Of a stretch of 7,718 bases of DNA, positions 1-5,233 are shown piece after piece. Position 1 is the stretch's first letter; the number at the start of each line of letters is the position of its first letter. This stretch comes from JADFSZ01 sp022560555 [NCBI: PVC group bacterium] (GTDB lineage: Bacteria > GCA-001730085 > JADFSZ01): NCBI GenBank assembly GCA_022560555.1, contig JADFSZ010000082.1:1-7718 (forward strand), read 5' to 3'. The notes beneath the pieces are model-generated. The model made no database searches, was not told the origin of the DNA, and was given only the letters and a program-made list of their open reading frames with translations. The translations under genes were made by a program, and so were the position numbers.

Positions 1-10
1 GAAAAAATGG

Positions 11-39
11 ATTTTAAGTATAAATCTTAAATTTGTCAA
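11..39 (-). promoter_or_regulatory. sigma-70-type promoter reading out of the left edge
   Basis: On the minus strand there is a perfect -35 box TTGACA (34-39), a 17-base spacer and a -10 box TAAAAT (11-16). It lies just past the stop codon of the M50 protease gene (50-52) and points left, with transcription starting around position 4. It most likely drives the next leftward gene, which is not in the window, so that gene need not depend on the M50 transcript. The match is by eye. Confidence 0.6.
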
Positions 40-49
40 TTTCTTAGGA

Positions 50-688
50 TTACCCGTGTGTCAAAATATATATCAGCAATTGATCATTGAGACCGAAACT
101 TCGCCACACAAAAGCTAAGGTCGGAAGAACAATCATCCCAATCACGTTTGTTGTCCAAGCCAAAAGAATAATGATAAAAATACCGTACCGCTCGAAGCGG
201 CTGTAAAACATGGCCTGCTTTCTCGGCAAAACCCCCATCACGATCCTGGATCCATCTAAAGGAGGAATAGGAATCAGATTGAAGACAGCTAAGATAATAT
301 TTACAAGGACAATAAGTCCCAAAACATAAATGGTCCCCGGGGCCATGGTTGTGAGGCCGAACTGAATCACAACGGAGGCAATAAATGCGATAATAAGATT
401 TGAAACAGGGCCAGCGGCAGCAATCCAGATCATATCTTTTTTTGGATTGCGTAAATTGTAAGGATTGATGGGAACCGGCTTTGCAATGGCAAACGCGGGC
501 CATCCCGCCATCAAACAAAACATAGGAAGAAGCACAGTCGTCAGCGGATCAATGTGCCTTAAAGGATTAAACGAAAGTCTTCCTAAGTCTTTTGCCGTAC
601 GGTCACCAAACTTTAGCGCTGTCCAGCCATGAGCGTATTCATGCACCACAGCCGACATCAGAAAAATCGGTAGAAATAACAATTTCAT
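50..688 (-). CDS. site-2-type intramembrane zinc metalloprotease (peptidase M50 family)
   Basis: This is a polytopic membrane protease of the M50/S2P group, which cleaves transmembrane segments of substrate proteins inside the lipid bilayer. In the 212-residue form the zinc-binding HEYAH motif is at 16-20 in the first hydrophobic segment. A conserved AAGPVSN motif is at 91-97, and the second catalytic motif NLIPIPPLDG is at 137-146, with D145 as the presumed third zinc ligand. Several other segments are strongly hydrophobic. There is no PDZ or CBS domain, so this is the short minimal form, and its substrate cannot be told from sequence. A GTG at 689-691 sits directly before the chosen ATG (686-688). 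The ATG is preferred because the Shine-Dalgarno GAGG (696-699) is 7 bases from it but only 4 from the GTG. A terminator hairpin lies just upstream of this ribosome site. The family call is firm. Confidence 0.93.
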   Translation of the reverse strand: MKLLFLPIFLMSAVVHEYAHGWTALKFGDRTAKDLGRLSFNPLRHIDPLTTVLLPMFCLMAGWPAFAIAKPVPINPYNLRNPKKDMIWIAAAGPVSNLIIAFIASVVIQFGLTTMAPGTIYVLGLIVLVNIILAVFNLIPIPPLDGSRIVMGVLPRKQAMFYSRFERYGIFIIILLAWTTNVIGMIVLPTLAFVWRSFGLNDQLLIYILTHG

Positions 689-706
689 CACACATCCTCG
701 GCCAAC

Positions 707-750
707 AAAAAAATGGCAGGATCATGATGATCCTGCCATGATTTCTTTTT
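707..750 (-). terminator. intrinsic terminator or attenuator just before the M50 gene
   Basis: A perfect 12-bp inverted repeat, ATGGCAGGATCA (713-724) and TGATCCTGCCAT (728-739), encloses a 3-base loop. Read leftward, the stem is followed by a run of U (707-712), which makes a strong rho-independent terminator for transcripts from the 70-residue gene at 912-1124. Read rightward it is followed by a T-rich stretch (741-750), so it may work in both directions. It ends only about 8 bases before the Shine-Dalgarno of the M50 gene, so M50 expression from upstream needs readthrough. I see no convincing separate promoter for M50. Confidence 0.75.
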
Positions 751-805
751 GAAAAAGATCCAAACTCATCAATTCATGACAATGGTTTTGTCTGGATCTT
801 TTCAT
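722..805 (-). CDS. possible 27-residue small protein or leader peptide
   Basis: This short ORF runs from an ATG at 803-805 to a TGA at 722-724. AGGA (814-817) lies 8 bases upstream, which is a good ribosome site. The peptide starts MKRSRQNHCH and ends EIMAGSS. It has no signal peptide or membrane segment. Its last codons form the 5' arm of the terminator hairpin, and its stop codon opens the 3' arm. A ribosome reaching the stop would therefore cover the stem and could allow readthrough into the M50 gene. It could be a leader peptide, a real small protein or chance. I do not recognise it. Confidence 0.35.
   Translation of the reverse strand: MKRSRQNHCHELMSLDLFQKEIMAGSS
753..802. repeat. 10-bp inverted repeat with 30-base spacer
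   Basis: AAAAGATCCA (753-762) and TGGATCTTTT (793-802) are perfect reverse complements. Both arms lie inside the putative 27-codon ORF, upstream of the 713-739 terminator on the minus strand. In RNA they could form a stem that precedes or competes with local structure in the leader of the M50 gene. Function is unknown. Confidence 0.45.
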
Positions 806-822
806 TTCGCTTTTCCTGGCAT

Positions 823-842
823 TTCTTCAAGACCTTGAAGAA
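823..842. repeat. 9-bp inverted repeat with 2-base centre
   Basis: TTCTTCAAG (823-831) and CTTGAAGAA (834-842) form a near-perfect palindrome around the dinucleotide AC. The spacing suits a dimeric regulator's operator at least as well as an RNA hairpin. It lies between the 70-residue gene and the putative small ORF. No promoter next to it was identified, so its role is open. Confidence 0.35.
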
Positions 843-851
843 TTGGACATT

Positions 852-879
852 AGCGGAACAAAATTCCGCTTTTTCGGAA
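852..879. repeat. overlapping alternative hairpins (AGCGGAA / TTCCGCT / CGGAA)
   Basis: AGCGGAA (852-858) pairs with TTCCGCT (864-870). The central TTCCG (864-868) can instead pair with CGGAA (875-879), so only one hairpin can form at a time. Read rightward, the first hairpin is followed by TTTT (871-874) and could act as a weak terminator. Read leftward it has no U-run. It lies downstream of the stop of the 70-residue gene, in what would be its 3' untranslated region. Confidence 0.35.
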
Positions 880-911
880 AAACGTGACTCTTTTTTTCGT
901 ATTTTCATAGA

Positions 912-1124
912 TTATACCTGCGCTTCGAGAATCTCTTCTCTGTTTCTTTTTCCACTCAAATAATCCATCTTGTCTATACATCGGACTATGACAAAATTTT
1001 TGGAATGAGATTTAACTTTGCAGTCACTCTCAAGATCGCATTCCGCACACTGGCTTTTTAATTCAAGTAACGGTTTCTCAGCTTCTTGTGCTGTTTCTGG
1101 CTCTTGTGTTGTCTCTTCAGTCAA
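912..1124 (-). CDS. small hydrophilic four-cysteine protein of unknown function
   Basis: The predicted protein has 70 residues. It has an acidic Glu/Thr-rich N-terminus (about 1-20) and a C-terminal half with four cysteines. These form C-x2-C-x5-C (C26, C29, C35) and a later C49, a pattern that could bind a metal ion or an iron-sulfur centre. It has no signal peptide or membrane segment, so it is probably cytoplasmic. The start is taken as TTG (1122-1124), since AGGAG (1132-1136) sits 7 bases upstream of it. A longer form from GTG at 1143-1145 would give 77 residues, but its only Shine-Dalgarno touches the GTG. A near-consensus promoter lies about 65 bases upstream. I do not recognise a family, and the zinc-ribbon-like reading is an inference. 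Confidence 0.72.
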   Translation of the reverse strand: MTEETTQEPETAQEAEKPLLELKSQCAECDLESDCKVKSHSKNFVIVRCIDKMDYLSGKRNREEILEAQV

Positions 1125-1131
1125 TGTGTAA

Positions 1132-1149
1132 CTCCTTCGGATCACCTCC
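1132..1149 (-). promoter_or_regulatory. tandem Shine-Dalgarno sequences before a TTG start
   Basis: Two ribosome-binding motifs precede the TTG start at 1122-1124. AGGAG (1132-1136) has ideal spacing of 7 bases. The second, GGAGGTGATCC (1139-1149), is an unusually long 11-base complement to the 3' end of 16S rRNA, but its GGAGG core is 20 bases from the TTG. The nearer motif sets the start, and the farther one may act as a ribosome standby site. Confidence 0.5.
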
Positions 1150-1152
1150 GAG

Positions 1153-1168
1153 TCGTTATATCGTTATA
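1153..1168. repeat. tandem 8-bp direct repeat TCGTTATA x2
   Basis: TCGTTATA occurs twice without a gap (1153-1160 and 1161-1168). It lies in the 5' untranslated region of the minus-strand 70-residue gene, between its -10 box and its ribosome site, and upstream of the plus-strand gene at 1210. It could be a regulator site shared by both genes, or simply AT-rich repetition. Confidence 0.35.
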
Positions 1169-1189
1169 TCAGATTCCCAGGGAGGAAGT

Positions 1190-1218
1190 ATTATAGTATA
1201 CTTGGATATATGTGGCAA
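1190..1218 (-). promoter_or_regulatory. sigma-70-type promoter of the 70-residue gene
   Basis: On the minus strand there is -35 TTGCCA (1213-1218), a 17-base spacer and a perfect -10 TATAAT (1190-1195). Transcription would start near 1183, leaving an untranslated leader of about 60 bases before the TTG start at 1124. The -35 box and spacer overlap the ATG (1210-1212) and second and third codons of the divergent plus-strand gene, so the two transcription units interlock. Confidence 0.7.
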
Positions 1219-1605
1219 GAGACATTTAGCTATTATCCAAGGGTCCTTGGAGGCATCCTCCTTGGGCTCATATCCCTAACCTTAGGGACATTAGCCCCAA
1301 AAGCCCTTGAAGCCGCCAGCGCAGTAGAATTGGCCCCATTCATCGGCTACGAAATCAGTGATGCCACATCGTATAAAGGAATTTTTAAGGGGTCCCTCAT
1401 AGGCGATCGCATCAAACTCAAGAATAAAATGGAATTTGAATTTACCAGTTATGCTCAAGGATTCTCTATAGATCCTCAAGTCGTGATTCTCAGAAAAGAC
1501 CTGTCGTTTGAAAGCCTACTGGATTCAAATACGGCCTATGCGGATTTCACTCTTTATCAGCTCATCATCGGGGAGCAAATCTATCCTGTGATCCGCATTA
1601 AATAA
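1210..1605 (+). CDS. small, probably exported protein of unknown family
   Basis: The predicted protein has 131 residues. After a short N-terminus (about 1-11) comes a hydrophobic stretch, about 12-27 (VLGGILLGLISLTLGT). An Ala-rich segment near 29-38 follows, consistent with a Sec signal peptide or an uncleaved anchor. The mature part (about 39-131) alternates short hydrophobic and polar stretches, which suggests a small beta-rich domain. It has no cysteine and no motif I recognise. The ATG at 1210 lacks a well-spaced Shine-Dalgarno: GGAGGAAG (1181-1188) is 21 bases away. The start therefore remains uncertain, and no clear plus-strand promoter was found. The stop is separated by one base from that of the convergent FecR gene. 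The composition resembles the neighbouring genes, so the ORF is probably real, but function is unknown. Confidence 0.65.
   Translation: MWQETFSYYPRVLGGILLGLISLTLGTLAPKALEAASAVELAPFIGYEISDATSYKGIFKGSLIGDRIKLKNKMEFEFTSYAQGFSIDPQVVILRKDLSFESLLDSNTAYADFTLYQLIIGEQIYPVIRIK
1237..1261 (+). repeat. two overlapping palindromes within early codons
   Basis: CCAAGG (1237-1242) pairs with CCTTGG (1245-1250) around a 2-base centre. The overlapping GGAGG (1249-1253) pairs with CCTCC (1257-1261) around CAT. The two hairpins share bases 1249-1250 and compete. They fall within codons 10-18 of the 1210-1605 gene, in the signal-sequence region, where mRNA structure can affect translation. They may also be incidental. 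Confidence 0.3.
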
Positions 1606-1606
1606 A

Positions 1607-3436
1607 TTAGTCTTGAGCAATGGGCGAACGGAGGTAAGGCACAAAAAGCTCGGGGGTAATAATATTGTCAATATGACGACCATCAGGAATATTACTGCTT
1701 ATGAGGTCCAGTTCCAGATTGAGCTCTGTTCCAGAGCCAAGATAAAGTCCAAGCGCATCAAAAACATCCGCCGATGATCCAAACTCCGGAAAAATCCCCT
1801 CCGGACTCTGAACCTCACCAAGATCGTTGATTAAATATAGTTTCGCGACGTAGAATTGAGCTTGAGGAACATCCCCTCTGTTGTCAATAACCCCAAAGGA
1901 TAGAACATAGGACTGATCTTTTGTAAACGCTGTATCCACAGCAAGGGGGTTGTCTATATCAAAATCCGTTCCGTTCACATTCACACTTCGCCCTGTTACA
2001 TCCTGATACCAGAACGCTTCATTGGGAGTAAGAGCACTATATTCGCGGCCAAACGATGCTGTATCATTCATAGGGCTTTGCATGATAAGTTTTGTGTCCA
2101 CAGGGTAAATATCCGGTTGATTCACGTATTGGATCGCGTGAACGTCCGAAGCGGCCAGAATATTGCTCCAGGGGAGCGATTTCAGATCAACACCGTTTAA
2201 GGATTGATTGAAATTTGTCTCCAGGATGATGGATCCAATTCCGGCATCGGGCCCCGCTTCGTCACGGCGCTGTGTCAGAGCAACCACCTGAACTTGATTC
2301 CCGTTTTGAAAGACATATTCTTTGCTTCTCACCCAGTTTCCAAACCGGTCAAGCAGAGTTTTACCGGTTTCAAAATCCTGACGCTGTTCGAGAACACCAT
2401 CGAGATGGGCCAAAGCATCCACCTCTAAAATGCCTAGGAGCTCCTGTCTCAATGCATTACGCTCATCCGTATGGCTGGGCAGCCAGAAACATTTATCGAA
2501 CGGAAACGCGTCTTCAGTATCCAGAAAACCGTCCCCATCAGAGTCAGTGTTGTTGTCATTCCGATCATCATTCGTTTGATCATCAACACCCAAATCCTCA
2601 AGAACCTGAGTGACAAAATTCTCTACCTCTTGGGATTGGTTTTGGCTTTGTACGGCGGCTTCATACCCTCCTCGCCACTTTTGCATCTGCTCTTCCGAGA
2701 TATCTTCGGGAGTCGTTATAGATCCGTCTGCCCCCGTTTGACTGATTTGTCCGCTCTTAATCAGCTCAAAGATACCTGTTATGAGGGATTCAAACGTCAC
2801 TTCACCTTGATCGACAAAAATTTGTGTAATAATTTCCGCGCTCGTTAACGCATAAGCTTCACGTATTCCAAAGAGATTAGACAGGCCAATGACGGAGTTT
2901 TTGATGATAGACTGAATGGCCCCTTGATCCAAAGAGGAAACCTCAACTCCCTCTCCTTCTGTCTCATTGGGATTAGGTCTGCTGACTTTCAAATAGAACA
3001 CGGTCCCGCGCACACCCGCAACAGCGGTAGGAGTCTGAATCTGAAAGGAGTCCTTGTCGCGCTTCAACTTCTTAACGCGGGCCATAAGGTCCCCATAATT
3101 TAGAGTCACTTTGATTTTGAATGTTTGATCTTCGCTGAGAAGACTTTGATCGAGAACTAGAGAGGATTGGGCTTTCACATAAATGCGGCTGTCATTGGCA
3201 AAGATAATCTCCGCAAACCCTTTCGCACCGGTTTTAATTTGATCGCCTTCGTTGATCCTGAGCCCAGAATCGGCAGGAACCCAGGCGGATTCTCCGGATC
3301 GCAGGATTTGGGCATCTCCCCTCACTTCACCAAGCTTGGCTTCAAAGGACGACTCAGCCCACAAGGAAGACACGGCTAAAGGGATAAAAATAGCCGTAAC
3401 AGTCCAGCACAGAAATAAGTTTCGCAAGGTTTTCAT
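1607..3436 (-). CDS. exported FecR-domain protein with a calcium-binding-type linker and unknown C-terminal domain
   Basis: The 609-residue protein begins with a clear Sec signal peptide, cleaved near residue 27 (LWA|ESSF). Residues about 34-150 form a FecR domain. Its hallmark TPTAVAGVRGT is at 135-145, followed by a region ending in IFVDQGEVTF (206-215). In known systems FecR domains act outside the cytoplasmic membrane in signalling or as surface modules. Residues about 250-297 are Gln/Asn/Asp-rich and look like a flexible linker. DSDGDGFLDTED (298-309) matches thrombospondin type 3 or EF-hand-like calcium-binding repeats. Residues about 320-609 form a further domain I do not recognise. 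No sigma factor gene is adjacent, so the classical FecR-FecI pairing is not seen. No strong Shine-Dalgarno precedes the ATG. A near-consensus promoter lies at 3499-3528. The 3' end abuts the convergent gene with a one-base gap. Confidence 0.88.
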   Translation of the reverse strand: MKTLRNLFLCWTVTAIFIPLAVSSLWAESSFEAKLGEVRGDAQILRSGESAWVPADSGLRINEGDQIKTGAKGFAEIIFANDSRIYVKAQSSLVLDQSLLSEDQTFKIKVTLNYGDLMARVKKLKRDKDSFQIQTPTAVAGVRGTVFYLKVSRPNPNETEGEGVEVSSLDQGAIQSIIKNSVIGLSNLFGIREAYALTSAEIITQIFVDQGEVTFESLITGIFELIKSGQISQTGADGSITTPEDISEEQMQKWRGGYEAAVQSQNQSQEVENFVTQVLEDLGVDDQTNDDRNDNNTDSDGDGFLDTEDAFPFDKCFWLPSHTDERNALRQELLGILEVDALAHLDGVLEQRQDFETGKTLLDRFGNWVRSKEYVFQNGNQVQVVALTQRRDEAGPDAGIGSIILETNFNQSLNGVDLKSLPWSNILAASDVHAIQYVNQPDIYPVDTKLIMQSPMNDTASFGREYSALTPNEAFWYQDVTGRSVNVNGTDFDIDNPLAVDTAFTKDQSYVLSFGVIDNRGDVPQAQFYVAKLYLINDLGEVQSPEGIFPEFGSSADVFDALGLYLGSGTELNLELDLISSNIPDGRHIDNIITPELFVPYLRSPIAQD

Positions 3437-3498
3437 TTACGTAATTTTTAAAATCCAACCTATCGCTTTGTAGATTATCCGGAAGAGAGAATGTATTT

Positions 3499-3528
3499 AT
3501 TATACGTTGAAAGCCATGGACTTGTCAA
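3499..3528 (-). promoter_or_regulatory. sigma-70-type promoter of the FecR-domain gene
   Basis: On the minus strand there is a perfect -35 TTGACA (3523-3528), an 18-base spacer and a perfect -10 TATAAT (3499-3504). Transcription would begin near 3492, giving a leader of roughly 55 bases to the ATG at 3436. Both boxes match consensus, so this should be a strong promoter without an activator, although the leader is AT-rich and lacks a good Shine-Dalgarno. Confidence 0.75.
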
Positions 3529-3577
3529 AATGATTCTATGGGAACCAAGCCAAGTTTTTTGAAATTTATGGGACGCT

Positions 3578-3605
3578 TTGTACAATCGTAAGTAGCTTGT
3601 AAAAT
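3578..3605 (+). promoter_or_regulatory. possible secondary rightward promoter
   Basis: On the plus strand TTGTAC (3578-3583) is followed after 16 bases by TAAAAT (3600-3605). This is weaker than the promoter at 3672-3699 and would give a leader of about 145 bases for the barrel gene. The region is AT-rich, so chance is a fair alternative. Confidence 0.3.
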
Positions 3606-3624
3606 TAATATTGTGCTAATTTGG

Positions 3625-3665
3625 ATCCTGTCCCTCTTCTCATTTCAGGCTCCAGGATACCTGAA
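3625..3665. repeat. overlapping inverted repeats in the divergent promoter region
   Basis: ATCCTG (3625-3630) pairs with CAGGAT (3653-3658), and TTCAGG (3644-3649) pairs with CCTGAA (3660-3665). The two pairings interleave and cannot both form. They lie just upstream of the -35 box of the barrel gene promoter (3672-3699), a usual place for an activator or repressor site. Six-base arms are weak evidence. Confidence 0.25.
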
Positions 3666-3671
3666 TTTCAT

Positions 3672-3699
3672 TTGACATGCCGCTTAGATTTGGTATATT
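3672..3699 (+). promoter_or_regulatory. sigma-70-type promoter of the outer-membrane barrel gene
   Basis: On the plus strand there is a perfect -35 TTGACA (3672-3677), a 16-base spacer and a -10 TATATT (3694-3699). Transcription would start near 3706, about 55 bases before the ATG at 3760. The 8-mer AAGATCAA occurs at the probable start site (3702-3709) and again just before the coding region (3742-3749). The promoter is divergent from that of the FecR gene, with about 140 bases between the two -35 boxes. Confidence 0.72.
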
Positions 3700-3759
3700 T
3701 CAAGATCAAGTTCACGAGCATCTCACCCTTCTTTACCCACAAAGATCAAAGTGGTGGAC

Positions 3760-5121
3760 ATGGCCAAGCTAAACCAGAGTAAGCGGATTACATTTTTTAT
3801 CATTTTATGTGCGTCTCTTATGGTTTCTTCCGGTCATGCTGCTGAGGAGTATATCTACGACCCTCTCGATGAACGACAAGAACTTGGGGACAGGAGACCT
3901 TTGACCGGTCTTCAAGAACTTACCCCGCTCCCACGGACAGACCTCCCCCAAGTTGATGATAAGGGAATCCGGATTATCCCTCTTGTGGATTTTTCGGCGA
4001 TGGGAACATTTTCTCATGTGAACGATGCGGGAAGCTCCTACGGCTTTGATATTAACGGTTTATTTTCCCCTGTTATCAAGATCGATGACAAAAAGTATAT
4101 CATCCCCTATTACAGCGGAAGTTTCTCCGAAGTTCGTCAAATTGTGACGGAAGAAGAGGGAGGGCGCCTGACGGATATCATCTCCAATCACAACACGAGT
4201 CTTGAATACAAACATGTCGCAAATCGGAACTGGATCTACCGCTACAAAGCTTTGTCCCGTGTACATTTGGTTAAAGAAAACAATTTTGATTGGGGAGACG
4301 GGCTTTATGACTACTGGGACGCCGGGGGCGGGGCCAGCGTTGAATACTTTTTCGAAAATACTAACACGTCTAAAAACTCCGTCACCATCGGAGGAGAAAT
4401 CTATCACAGAACATATCCGAATTTTCAAAGTTTGATCTCTCTTTCAACCCTGACGGCCCCGGAGACAAATGTAAAAGATTATGTGGGATACCGCTCCGTA
4501 CTCCGGTATAACTATCGCAAAAAGGGCTTCGCCGTCAAAGCCGTTTACGCGCCTGTTTACAAGGACTTTGACGATAAAAAAGTGATCACATCAAGTGCTG
4601 TCCTCGGCAGTGACACAAGGCAAGACTGGTATCATTTTGCTTCAATCGATGTCACGCACTTTCCCGAAAATTGGACATTCGGTTATAATCTACTGTCGAC
4701 TTTTCAATACAACAAGAGCAACCAGAATTTCAATGACTCCCTTGGCACTTTGGGTATTGGCGATGATGTTTTTACCTCAAATTACTTTAGCTACTGGGCC
4801 TTTACGGTAAATCCCAGCATCATTATTCCCATCCGGCTTGAGAATGAACGCACAGCAATAGTGATTGTAGGCTATGAATATTTGTTCAGGAACTACGAGA
4901 GTCGTAATGTTCAGACCGGTGGGGGGATTTACACGACGGAAAAGCAGGAAGATCAGTCCCACACAATCCAGCTTCATACGTCTTATCCGATTACGGACAG
5001 TATATCCGCCATCCTTTTAGCCAGATATTCTTTTGTCAGCTCTAATCAGGAATTCGAAACATTCTACAGGTATTCTTATGATGCTTTGTACGCGGCGGCA
5101 GGTTTGCGTTTTCAATACTGA
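3760..5121 (+). CDS. predicted outer-membrane beta-barrel protein of unknown function
   Basis: The 453-residue form (ATG 3760) begins with a good Sec signal peptide: a basic MAKLNQSKR, a hydrophobic core of about 10-22, and cleavage near residue 27 (GHA|AEE). A proline-rich, charged segment (about 35-68) follows. From about 70 to the end, the sequence shows many alternating, aromatic-rich stretches of 8-12 residues separated by polar turns (for example SLEYKHV, GYRSVLRYNY, FAVKAVYAPVY). It ends AGLRFQY, and a terminal aromatic residue is typical of barrels inserted by the Bam complex. Upstream in-frame GTG codons (3751, 3754) offer longer forms, but the ATG gives the best signal peptide; no clear Shine-Dalgarno supports any start. 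The gene is divergent from the FecR gene and convergent with the peptidase gene. Transported substrate and exact family are unknown. Confidence 0.82.
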   Translation: MAKLNQSKRITFFIILCASLMVSSGHAAEEYIYDPLDERQELGDRRPLTGLQELTPLPRTDLPQVDDKGIRIIPLVDFSAMGTFSHVNDAGSSYGFDINGLFSPVIKIDDKKYIIPYYSGSFSEVRQIVTEEEGGRLTDIISNHNTSLEYKHVANRNWIYRYKALSRVHLVKENNFDWGDGLYDYWDAGGGASVEYFFENTNTSKNSVTIGGEIYHRTYPNFQSLISLSTLTAPETNVKDYVGYRSVLRYNYRKKGFAVKAVYAPVYKDFDDKKVITSSAVLGSDTRQDWYHFASIDVTHFPENWTFGYNLLSTFQYNKSNQNFNDSLGTLGIGDDVFTSNYFSYWAFTVNPSIIIPIRLENERTAIVIVGYEYLFRNYESRNVQTGGGIYTTEKQEDQSHTIQLHTSYPITDSISAILLARYSFVSSNQEFETFYRYSYDALYAAAGLRFQY

Positions 5122-5130
5122 TTACAGGCA

Positions 5131-5217
5131 AAAAAAGCTATGAGTGGGAAGCCATTTACTTGTCAGGCCTCCTCCTTGAAAGTTACCTTTGACACCTAAC
5201 AACTTCCCACTCACAGC
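5131..5217 (-). terminator. large-loop terminator of the metallopeptidase gene
   Basis: GCTATGAGTGGGAAG (5137-5151) and CTTCCCACTCACAGC (5203-5217) form a 15-bp stem with one mismatch. On the minus strand, transcription from the gene ending at 5234 reads through the stem and then meets six U (5131-5136), so it fits an intrinsic terminator. The 51-base interior is unusually long and holds TGTCA (5161-5165) and TGACA (5189-5193), which can extend the structure. On the plus strand there is no U-run, so for the barrel gene it may only protect the 3' end. It could also be a structured RNA element in its own right. Confidence 0.6.
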
Positions 5218-5233
5218 GACATGCTCTCAACCC

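Noticed and set aside
84-518. A 144-codon minus-strand frame within the M50 gene region.
   Set aside because: It overlaps the M50 gene in another frame on the same strand, and its Cys/Tyr/Arg-rich product shows no motif. The M50 frame has clear catalytic motifs.
1139-1149. GGATCACCTCC on the plus strand is identical to the 3' end of 16S rRNA.
   Set aside because: No rRNA sequence precedes it. It is the reverse complement of a long Shine-Dalgarno for the minus-strand gene.
1291-1479. A 62-codon minus-strand frame opposite the 131-residue gene.
   Set aside because: No ribosome site or recognisable motif. The plus-strand frame has a signal sequence and better composition.
2471-2848. A 125-codon plus-strand frame opposite the FecR gene.
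   Set aside because: It lies wholly within a well-supported FecR-domain gene and has no initiation signal or motif.
3437-3492. ACAAAGCGATAGG in the FecR leader, recalling a riboswitch core.
   Set aside because: The leader is only about 55 bases and lacks the other aptamer helices.
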